Shown here in pieces: positions 34,792-40,222 of a DNA stretch of 40,222 nucleotides. Numbering within the stretch: position 1 is the stretch's first letter; each line of letters begins with the position of its first letter. Source of the stretch: Bacillota bacterium (lineage in GTDB: Bacteria > Bacillota_I > Bacilli_A > Erysipelotrichales > Erysipelotrichaceae); the NCBI GenBank assembly GCA_023426935.1, contig JAEZBR010000003.1, positions 1-40,222 of the forward strand, given 5' to 3'. The notes below the pieces were generated by a model. It had not been told where the DNA came from and did not search any database. It saw nothing but the letters and a program-made list of their open reading frames with translations. Both the position numbers and the translations under genes were made by a program.

Positions 34792-35872
34792 TGACGTTTG
34801 CTGACATTTTAGGATGTCTTAAGCCATATGTTTGGAAGATATTACGCAATATCAAATATAAAGGTACCGCAAAGATAACACCATATACTCCGGCTAAAGC
34901 ACTTCCTAAAAAGACCACAAATAATGTAACTAGCGGATTAATATAGGAACGTTTGGAATGAACTAACGGTGAGATTAAATAGTTATCAACATTGGATAAG
35001 ATTAAAATCAGAACCAATAAAATAACTATTCTACTTGTCGGTAAAGTCAATGACGCAATTACACCAACGACATTGGATAAAATAGGCCCGACATATGGTA
35101 CCACAACGCTGATGGCCGTTAAAAATGCTAAAGTCGACCACTCACTGTTGCCTACCAATAAATAAACTAATAGATATTCCACATAGCGAATTGCCATTAA
35201 AATAAACATGCTACGGAAATATGTTGCCACTTCTTCCCGGGAACTGGAAACATAAACGGGTAACGATGGCTTAATTCTGCCTAAAATTTTACTAAACGCA
35301 TCATGAATCTTGTCATAATCCGCCATCATATAAATTGAAATAACCACAATAATAACAAGGTTCCCCAACCAACTAACAACATTACCTATCAAATCGGGAA
35401 TGGAATTAGTCAAAGTCGGTAATAGTTTATTCAATCCGGTAATCAAACTACTGGAAATATCCTGATAAATTTCATTTAAATAGGTATTATCACTGACAAA
35501 AGAACCCAAAGAACCGATACCTTGAGTAATGCTCTTAACTAACTGAACAATCTTAGTCGAAAGTGACGGAATCAAATTATAGAATAAGACTGTAATCACT
35601 AAACCAATCAAAACCCAGAAACAAGTAATTGAGACCCAACGGGGAACCCCGAGTTTCTTAAGTCTAACGAACAACGGTTCCATTACGATTGCAATAACAT
35701 CGCCGATAACAAAAGGAATTAGAACCCCCCAAATTTTATCGAAAACACTATTATATTTACTTAAGACAGCTTGGATAATTAGGATCAAGATTGCAATTAA
35801 AAGAATTTTCAATAAATTTTCTAATTTAATTCTCGTCTCAAAATACTGTTTTAATCTTTCAAATAAATTCAT
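34769..35872 (-). CDS. AI-2E family (PerM/YtvI-type) membrane permease
   Basis: The product is 367 aa with about seven membrane segments. The N-terminal pair (LLIAILILIIQAVLS, then WGVLIPFVIGDVIAIVMEP) and the C-terminal block (FLTAISVVVPYVGPILSN, NYLISPLVHSK, VTLFVVFLGSALAGVYGVIFAVPL) match the AI-2E_transport family. Members have been linked to AI-2 export or to Na+(Li+)/H+ exchange; the substrate here is unknown. GGTGAT precedes the ATG closely. A good sigma-A promoter lies directly upstream. Confidence 0.9.
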   Translation of the reverse strand: MNLFERLKQYFETRIKLENLLKILLIAILILIIQAVLSKYNSVFDKIWGVLIPFVIGDVIAIVMEPLFVRLKKLGVPRWVSITCFWVLIGLVITVLFYNLIPSLSTKIVQLVKSITQGIGSLGSFVSDNTYLNEIYQDISSSLITGLNKLLPTLTNSIPDLIGNVVSWLGNLVIIVVISIYMMADYDKIHDAFSKILGRIKPSLPVYVSSSREEVATYFRSMFILMAIRYVEYLLVYLLVGNSEWSTLAFLTAISVVVPYVGPILSNVVGVIASLTLPTSRIVILLVLILILSNVDNYLISPLVHSKRSYINPLVTLFVVFLGSALAGVYGVIFAVPLYLILRNIFQTYGLRHPKMSANVNDDNHAI

Positions 35873-35887
35873 TTTATCACCACTATT

Positions 35888-35916
35888 ATTATATTGATGA
35901 AATGTTTAATTTACAA
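35888..35916 (-). promoter_or_regulatory. Promoter of the AI-2E permease gene
   Basis: On the minus strand TTGTAA (35916-35911), a 17-nt spacer and TATAAT (35893-35888). The TAA of the -35 is the radC stop codon. Confidence 0.7.
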
Positions 35917-36585
35917 GAACCCACTTTCTTTAAAACTGTAGTATTCATTTTTAGTCAAAATTAGATGGTCAACTAAAATAACCCCCATCAACTGTCCGGC
36001 TTCTTTTAATTTGGAAGTAGTGTTCAGATCTTCGTTTGAAGGACTTATAGCCTGACTGGGATGATTATGGACTACAATCAACTTACAAGCTCCACTCAGC
36101 AATGCTTCCCGGAAAATCTCCCGCGGTGAAATAAAGATACCTTGAATATCCCCGATAAACAAGATTTTGTAATCGATAATCTGATTTCGGATGTTCAGAA
36201 ACAAGGCCATAAACTGTTCCTGATTACTATCACCGATTTCTTTTTCCAACCATTGAATAATATTTTCAGGCTCATTAATGTAATCGTCATGTAAGGCCTT
36301 TTCTAAAGAACAACGTTTTGACAATTCGAATACGGCTAATAATTCTATCGCTTTGACTTTCTTAATCCCACTTATTGCTTCCAGATCTTTGATTGTCAAT
36401 TCGCTTAATCTAGCCAAACCATTCGCTTTAGCCAGTACTTTATCAGCAATCTGTAAAGAACTGCAGCCGGCATATCCGCATCTGATCCAGATGGCTAATA
36501 ATTCACGGCTGCTTAAGGTTTTCACTCCATATTTCAAGGCTTTTTCCCGGGGTCTCTCCGGTATAGGTAGATCTTTTACCAACAT
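35911..36585 (-). CDS. radC: RadC/JAB-domain protein
   Basis: The product is 224 aa. The N-terminal UPF0758 helix-hairpin-helix region has LSSRELLAIWIRCG and LEAISGIKKVKAIELLA. The C-terminal JAB/MPN domain has the metal site VVHNHPSQAISPSNED. RadC was named for repair but its biochemical role is unclear; it is often associated with competence and mobile DNA. No Shine-Dalgarno is visible at the ATG (36585); a perfect inverted repeat lies 6 nt upstream instead. Confidence 0.93.
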   Translation of the reverse strand: MLVKDLPIPERPREKALKYGVKTLSSRELLAIWIRCGYAGCSSLQIADKVLAKANGLARLSELTIKDLEAISGIKKVKAIELLAVFELSKRCSLEKALHDDYINEPENIIQWLEKEIGDSNQEQFMALFLNIRNQIIDYKILFIGDIQGIFISPREIFREALLSGACKLIVVHNHPSQAISPSNEDLNTTSKLKEAGQLMGVILVDHLILTKNEYYSFKESGFL

Positions 36586-36591
36586 ATTGAA

Positions 36592-36612
36592 GGCGTAAGA
36601 TAAACTTACGCC
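36592..36612 (-). repeat. Perfect 8-bp inverted repeat before radC
   Basis: GGCGTAAG (36612-36605 on the minus strand), a 5-nt loop, CTTACGCC (36599-36592). It begins 4 nt after the stop of the 57-codon gene and ends 6 nt before the radC ATG. There is no T-run, so it is not a normal terminator; it may be an mRNA hairpin or an operator. Confidence 0.7.
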
Positions 36613-36616
36613 AGGC

Positions 36617-36790
36617 TTATTTTCGCCACTGAAAAGTCATTCCGGTAATCGATACGCGTCCCGAAGCGGAAAATAACACTTTCACGATCCCAGCAATTCC
36701 CGCAACCAACATTAAATAAGCCAATAACAGAGCCGGGGTTATCGCAAATCCAACCAACTGCTTACACTCGAATTTATTCAGTAGTTTCAT
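36617..36790 (-). CDS. 57-residue single-span membrane peptide of unknown function
   Basis: The start is ATG 36790 (MKLLNKFECKQLVG), with AAAGGAGA 6 nt upstream. A single hydrophobic helix (ITPALLLAYLMLVAGIAGIV, about residues 17-36) is followed by a short polar tail, VKVLFSASGRVSITGMTFQW, and a basic end RK. One Cys at position 9. It lies between the hpf terminator and radC, so it is a separate transcription unit or is read with radC. I do not recognise the family. The strong ribosome site and flanking hairpins support it as a real gene. Confidence 0.7.
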   Translation of the reverse strand: MKLLNKFECKQLVGFAITPALLLAYLMLVAGIAGIVKVLFSASGRVSITGMTFQWRK

Positions 36791-36841
36791 GAGCTGTCTC
36801 CTTTCGCTATTATTTACGAAAAAAGTGCGCTTACTCCTAAG

Positions 36842-36871
36842 AAAAAGGATCCTCATTTTAAGAAGATCCTT
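36842..36871 (-). terminator. Intrinsic terminator after hpf
   Basis: On the minus strand AAGGATC (36871-36865), a 13-nt loop, GATCCTT (36851-36845), then TTTTTC. It lies 13 nt after the hpf stop. Confidence 0.75.
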
Positions 36872-36883
36872 GATTAACCCTAC

Positions 36884-37423
36884 TTACTTATCGGCATGGG
36901 CTTCTATTACCCCATAACCGCCATCTAAACGTTTATAAACGACATTAATTTCGCCACTGTCTTCATCGGTAAAGATAAAGAATGAATGTTCCAGCATTTC
37001 CATCTGTAAAATTGCTTCATCCAAACTCATCTTTTGGGCCACAATCCACTTGGTCCGAACGACAACATCATCTTTAGCGTCACTTTCTTCTTCCATAGCC
37101 ATAAAATTAGCGGCTAAGCTGTCTTTATGACGCCGATTCAGTCTACTCTTTTGCGTATTGAGCTGTCTTTCCAAACGATCACAGGCTTTATCCAACGCCG
37201 TTCTTAAATCTGCAGCGGTAACTTCGGCTCTTAAAGTGCCTACTTTGGTTTGAATGGTTATCTCAATACGAATTTCATTATCACCGACTTTTTTGACTAC
37301 ACAATTGGCAACATCGTCTTTGCCAATCACTAAATAGCGATTTAGAAATTCCAGACTCTCCTCAATCTTTTTCTCCGTTACCGGACTGATTGACAAATCT
37401 TTTCCATGAACCTTTACGATCAT
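36884..37423 (-). CDS. hpf: Long-form ribosome hibernation promoting factor
   Basis: The product is 179 aa. The N-terminal HPF/YfiA domain (about 1-97: MIVKVHGKDLSISPVTEKKI, LRAEVTAADLRTALDKACDRLE) binds the 30S channel. A linker with a charged stretch follows. The C-terminal dimerisation domain (about 120-175: VVRTKWIVAQKMSLDEAILQ, HSFFIFTDEDSGEINVVYKR) joins ribosomes into 100S dimers. Its AAAGGAGG overlaps the recA stop (TAAAGGAGG), so it is cotranscribed with recA. Confidence 0.96.
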   Translation of the reverse strand: MIVKVHGKDLSISPVTEKKIEESLEFLNRYLVIGKDDVANCVVKKVGDNEIRIEITIQTKVGTLRAEVTAADLRTALDKACDRLERQLNTQKSRLNRRHKDSLAANFMAMEEESDAKDDVVVRTKWIVAQKMSLDEAILQMEMLEHSFFIFTDEDSGEINVVYKRLDGGYGVIEAHADK

Positions 37424-37438
37424 AATTAGAAGCCTCCT

Positions 37439-38455
37439 TTATTTTTCCGCTTTTTTGGTTACTTCGGGAAATAATATCTCCCGCTCCTTTGCGGTTAAAA
37501 CCTCAACGAGTTCAGGATGTTGTAATAGATAACTACGGGCCGCTTCCCGACCCTGTCCAATTTTTTCATCGCCATAATTAAACCAAGAACCACTCTTCTG
37601 GATCAAATTATGATCTACGGCTAAATCTAATACTTCCGAAACTGCCGAAATACCTTCGCCATAACGCATTTCAACGCTGGCCACTTTAAATGGCGGCGCA
37701 ACTTTATTCTTAACGACTTTAATATTTACTTTATTGCCAATTACTTCGGTTCCATTCTTTATGGCTTCACTCCGTCTGACATCGATTCTTACAGAGGCAT
37801 AAAACTTTAAAGCTCTTCCGCCAGTTGTAACTTCGGGATTGCCATACATAACTCCGACTTTCTCTCTTAACTGATTAATAAAGATGGCGGTACATTTCTT
37901 CTGATTGATGACCCCGGACAATTTTCGCATCGCTTTGGACATCAGTCTGGCTTGTAAACCAACAACATTGTCACCCATTTCACCATCTAATTCCGCTTGT
38001 GGAACTAAAGCCGCAACAGAATCGATTACGACTAAATCAATCGCCCCGGAACGGATCAACATCTCGGTTATTTCTAAAGCTTGCTCGCCACTATCCGGTT
38101 GTGAAAGGATTAGATCATCGATATTTACTCCTAATTTTTTGGCGTATTGAGGATCTATCGCATTCTCCGCATCGATAAAAGCTGCCCTTCCGCCCATTTT
38201 CTGAACCTGCGCAATCGCGTGTAAAGCTAAGGTTGTTTTACCCGAAGATTCCGGACCGTATATTTCAATAATTCTTCCTTTGGGATAACCTCCGATACCT
38301 AAAGCATAATCCAAACTTAAAGATCCAGAAGGAATCGCATCCACATCCACGTTGGATCGATCGCCTAACTTCATTACCGAACCTTTACCATACTCTTTTT
38401 CAATTTCCTTGACGGTTTCCGCTAACGCTTTATCCCGACTCTCATCTATAGCCAT
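37439..38455 (-). CDS. recA: Recombinase RecA
   Basis: The product is 338 aa from ATG 38455 (GGAGGT upstream); a TTG five codons earlier is unlikely. Walker A GPESSGKTT, Walker B LVVIDSVAAL and the RecA signature ALKFYASVR are visible. The C-terminal domain ends near ILFPEVTKKAEK. It is the strand-exchange and LexA co-protease protein, and also serves transformation with ComEA/ComEC/DprA-type partners. No canonical Gram-positive SOS box (CGAAC-N4-GTTCG type) is visible in the 49 bases before it. cinA, which often lies between pgsA and recA, is absent. Confidence 0.98.
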   Translation of the reverse strand: MAIDESRDKALAETVKEIEKEYGKGSVMKLGDRSNVDVDAIPSGSLSLDYALGIGGYPKGRIIEIYGPESSGKTTLALHAIAQVQKMGGRAAFIDAENAIDPQYAKKLGVNIDDLILSQPDSGEQALEITEMLIRSGAIDLVVIDSVAALVPQAELDGEMGDNVVGLQARLMSKAMRKLSGVINQKKCTAIFINQLREKVGVMYGNPEVTTGGRALKFYASVRIDVRRSEAIKNGTEVIGNKVNIKVVKNKVAPPFKVASVEMRYGEGISAVSEVLDLAVDHNLIQKSGSWFNYGDEKIGQGREAARSYLLQHPELVEVLTAKEREILFPEVTKKAEK

Positions 38456-38504
38456 ATTTGATACCTCCAATGGTTAATTTACGAAAGATATTGATAAAAT
38501 CCTA

Positions 38505-39098
38505 TTATTTGCTTTCCATAATATAAGGTTTGATCTGAAAATAATACTTGATTCCACTGGCCACTGATAAGAAAACCGATAACCATAACAGAATATCCGC
38601 CATCGGAATTCCGATTAATTCGAAAGGCAGATTGTTCAGTAAAATCAGAATAATCGTAATCATTTGAATCGCCGTTTTAGCTTTTCCTAAAGGTCCTGCC
38701 GCTAAAACGATACCCTTTTCAGCAGCCAACATCCGAATTCCGTCAACGATGATATCTCTCCAAAGCATAATCAAAACAACCAAAGAAGGAATAATTCCGT
38801 CAACGGCGAACAAGATAAACATCGTTGTCGTCAAAGCTTTATCCGCGATTGGATCAATAAACTTACCAAAAGTCGTAATCAGGTTGTATTTGCGGGCAAT
38901 ATAACCATCAATGAAATCCGAGATACTGCCAATCGCAAAAAGAATCAATACTCCGATGTTTAAATAAGATAATGAGACATAACCAATCTGCGCACTAGGA
39001 ATCGCAATTCCGAATTGCGCATAAGGGAATATTTTCAATAACACAATAATCGGAATTAAGACTAAACGACCTATCGATATTTTATTAGGAGTATTCAC
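38505..39098 (-). CDS. pgsA: CDP-diacylglycerol-glycerol-3-phosphate 3-phosphatidyltransferase
   Basis: The product is 197 aa with about five membrane spans. The CDP-alcohol phosphotransferase signature is complete: SDFIDGYIARKYN then GKFIDPIADKA (DGxxAR-x8-GxxxDxxxD). It makes phosphatidylglycerol phosphate. The start is GTG at 39098, with AAAGGAGG 6 nt upstream. The pgsA-recA order matches Bacillus. Confidence 0.96.
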   Translation of the reverse strand: MNTPNKISIGRLVLIPIIVLLKIFPYAQFGIAIPSAQIGYVSLSYLNIGVLILFAIGSISDFIDGYIARKYNLITTFGKFIDPIADKALTTTMFILFAVDGIIPSLVVLIMLWRDIIVDGIRMLAAEKGIVLAAGPLGKAKTAIQMITIILILLNNLPFELIGIPMADILLWLSVFLSVASGIKYYFQIKPYIMESK

Positions 39099-39124
39099 AA
39101 ACTTCCTCCTTTATTTCCACTTAC

Positions 39125-39133
39125 ATTATAACA
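39125..39133 (-). promoter_or_regulatory. Extended -10 promoter for pgsA-recA-hpf
   Basis: The minus strand reads TGT-TATAAT at 39133-39125, just after the rnpB terminator and before the pgsA AAAGGAGG. The -35 is weak. Confidence 0.6.
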
Positions 39134-39152
39134 TTAATGACAAAAATTTTAA

Positions 39153-39178
39153 TAAAAACAGAACCTTTTAGTTCTGTT
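39153..39178 (-). terminator. Intrinsic terminator after RNase P RNA
   Basis: On the minus strand AACAGAAC (39178-39171), loop TAAAAG, GTTCTGTT (39164-39157), then TTTATT. It ends the gpsB-rnpB transcript. Confidence 0.88.
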
Positions 39179-39182
39179 TAGC

Positions 39183-39535
39183 TTTAATCTGATGGTAAGC
39201 CATGTTCTGTCCTTCATTTCTGAAGTGATGACCATTTATCTGCACTTGCGTGCCTCCGCGGAATTTCGTTTCATTCTTTGGAGTTCCTCTACCAAATTTG
39301 AGTTTCTCGCTTATGGGGTTTACCGCGTTCCACCTAAGAGGTCACCCTCTTAGCTCGTCTCTTTGGCACCTTAGCGGTCCTTATCTATAGTCACCTATAG
39401 ATAAATTCCGGCCGTCAACTTTCGTTGCCCGGATTTATTGATTGATCCGGCATAAACACTACCATCATCACAGATGGTGCGAGCATGGACTTTCCTCTAC
39501 TGCTTATCGCAGCAGCGATCATCGATCAGATTCGA
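39183..39535 (-). ncRNA. rnpB: RNase P RNA (bacterial, type B-like)
   Basis: This is the catalytic RNA that trims tRNA 5' leaders. Landmarks on the minus strand match the Bacillus molecule: GAGGAAAGTCCATGCTC (39497-39481), TGGAACGCGGTAAACCC (about 39332-39316), GAGAAACTCAAATTTGGTAG, and ACAGAACATGGCTTAC (39210-39195, P4 3' side). The P1 helix is AATCTGAT (39532-39525) with ATCAGATT (39193-39186), eight perfect pairs, aligned with Bacillus P1 by the 13-base spacing to GCTGC. The 5' end therefore lies inside gpsB, across its stop codon. The mature ends are estimates. Confidence 0.96.
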
Positions 39536-39999
39536 TTTTTTCCAAATACTTCGGCTTCTAAACGGGCAATTCTTCTTAAGACATCAACCTGAGTACCAGC
39601 CCCAAAGGAGTTTTCAACCGGTGCCGCTTGAGAAGCAGCCGCTTTATCGGCTAATTCTTTCTTCGCATCTTCTAATTCCTGTTTTACACTGGCAAGTTCT
39701 TGATTCAATAAAGAAATATTATTGTTTAAACTAACATTTTGACGGTTTAAACTGTCAATTTTAGCCTTGGCTTGTTCGATAACATCGTCTTTGCTAGCGA
39801 AGTTGCTCTTCAAACTCTCGTTAGTACTTATTAAAGTTGCAATCTGATCATTATAATTCATGTAATCAGAAATGACTTTATCTAAGAATTTGTCGACTTC
39901 TGCCGGAGCGTAGCCCTTATAGTCAATGTTTGGTTCAAAATTCAGAATATCATCAGTCGTTAATAGAATCTTTTTTTGTAAATCATTTTGTTCGCTCAT
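39526..39999 (-). CDS. gpsB: Cell-cycle protein GpsB
   Basis: The product is 157 aa from ATG 39999 (MSEQNDLQKK); AAGGA lies 9 nt upstream. An ATG at 40017 has no ribosome site. The N-terminal DivIVA/GpsB head is intact: LTTDDILNF, then GYAPAEVDKFLDKVISDY. A coiled coil follows (about 45-115), an Ala/Pro-rich linker, and the GpsB C-terminus DVLRRIARLEAEVFGK. GpsB couples penicillin-binding protein 1 traffic to division and elongation. It lies immediately before rnpB, the standard order, and its last codons are also part of the RNase P RNA P1 strand. Confidence 0.95.
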   Translation of the reverse strand: MSEQNDLQKKILLTTDDILNFEPNIDYKGYAPAEVDKFLDKVISDYMNYNDQIATLISTNESLKSNFASKDDVIEQAKAKIDSLNRQNVSLNNNISLLNQELASVKQELEDAKKELADKAAASQAAPVENSFGAGTQVDVLRRIARLEAEVFGKNRI

Positions 40000-40033
40000 T
40001 TTTACGAGTCCTTCCATTTCTACTTCATTGCAT

Positions 40034-40062
40034 ATTTTAGCTTATAAACATTAAAACTTCAA
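40034..40062 (-). promoter_or_regulatory. Promoter of gpsB-rnpB
   Basis: On the minus strand TTGAAG (40062-40057), a 17-nt spacer and TAAAAT (40039-40034). It lies before the gpsB ribosome site. Confidence 0.65.
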
Positions 40063-40126
40063 TAAACATTACGTTTTTTTATAGGGCTTTAATTAAAAAC
40101 CTGATTTGCACAGTGGTGTTGACAAC

Positions 40127-40222
40127 TCACGGTTTTACTGAGAAATATTGACGATATTTTAATTTTACTACCCTTTTAAGTGCTGAATTTAACAGATAAT
40201 CAACTTTTTCTAGGTCGTTATC
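40127..40222 (-). CDS. C-terminal end of an unidentified protein (runs off the right edge)
   Basis: An open minus-strand frame of 31 codons runs from the window edge to TGA at 40129-40127. It reads DNDLEKVDYLLNSALKRVVK and then ends YRQYFSVKP. The composition (Lys, Leu, Asp, Tyr) is like coding sequence of this genome, and it lies upstream of gpsB in the same direction. It is too short to identify. It could be chance, since 31 open codons are not rare in AT-rich DNA. Confidence 0.4.
   Translation of the reverse strand, partial: DNDLEKVDYLLNSALKRVVKLKYRQYFSVKP

Noticed and set aside
36592..36612. LexA/SOS operator before radC.
   Set aside because: The palindrome GGCGTAAG/CTTACGCC does not fit the Gram-positive SOS consensus.
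39474..39734. Plus-strand open frame across the rnpB/gpsB junction.
   Set aside because: It is antisense to RNase P RNA and gpsB, has no ribosome site and a composition unlike real proteins.
1..40222. CRISPR arrays, tRNA genes, prophage, toxin-antitoxin or defence genes.
   Set aside because: None seen: no regularly spaced repeats, no tRNA cloverleaf with GTTCGA-type arms and no matching protein families on either strand.

Overview
The window comes from an AT-rich low-GC Gram-positive bacterium (Bacillota). Gene content and order match the Bacillus core chromosome: sepF-ylmH-divIVA-ileS, comEA-comEC-holA next to rpsT, gpsB-rnpB, hisS-aspS followed by 6S RNA, and polA-mutM-coaE-dnaB-dnaI. TGA is used as an ordinary stop (for example lepA, mutM, dnaB), so this is the standard bacterial code and not the Mycoplasma code. 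The compact operons, the absence of sporulation genes and the short RNA leaders suggest an Erysipelotrichia-like or related lineage. That placement is an inference from gene style and order only.

Layout, left to right. Nearly everything is on the minus strand, so transcription runs from high to low coordinates. 1-5108: the cell-division and translation block sepF, ylmH, a DivIVA-like gene, a T-box leader, ileS and the start of a SpoU-type rRNA methyltransferase. 5127-8268: lepA and fmt, divergent from rpsT (+), which ends in a hairpin shared with sdaA. 8250-12832: competence DNA uptake (comEA, comEC), holA and an iron-sulfur serine dehydratase. 12875-17294: topoisomerase IV (parE-parC), divergent from plsY (+). 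18000-19972: a Gfo/Idh/MocA oxidoreductase, a monofunctional GT51 transglycosylase and YneF. 20056-21735: the one clearly scarred spot, a transposase 3' remnant lying against a 5'-shortened membrane glycerophosphodiesterase gene. 21735-25240: 6S RNA, aspS, hisS and a T-box leader. 25233-33766: glycolysis (pfkA, pyk) and replication/repair (polA, mutM, coaE, dnaB, dnaI). 33785-36790: a ZnuA-like lipoprotein lacking the usual histidines, an AI-2E family permease, radC and a 57-residue membrane peptide. 36842-40222: hpf, recA, pgsA, RNase P RNA, gpsB and the tail of an unidentified gene.

The genes are mostly housekeeping, and I saw no CRISPR array, prophage, toxin-antitoxin pair or defence island. 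The points of interest are in the RNA and gene-boundary architecture: an RNase P RNA whose P1 helix overlaps the gpsB stop codon, two T-boxes (the hisS-aspS one reads Asp and not His), two genes with a -10 box so close to the ATG that their mRNAs may be leaderless, a bidirectional terminator built from the overlapping ends of rpsT and sdaA, a DivIVA-position protein without the membrane-binding head, and the transposase/GDPD chimera.
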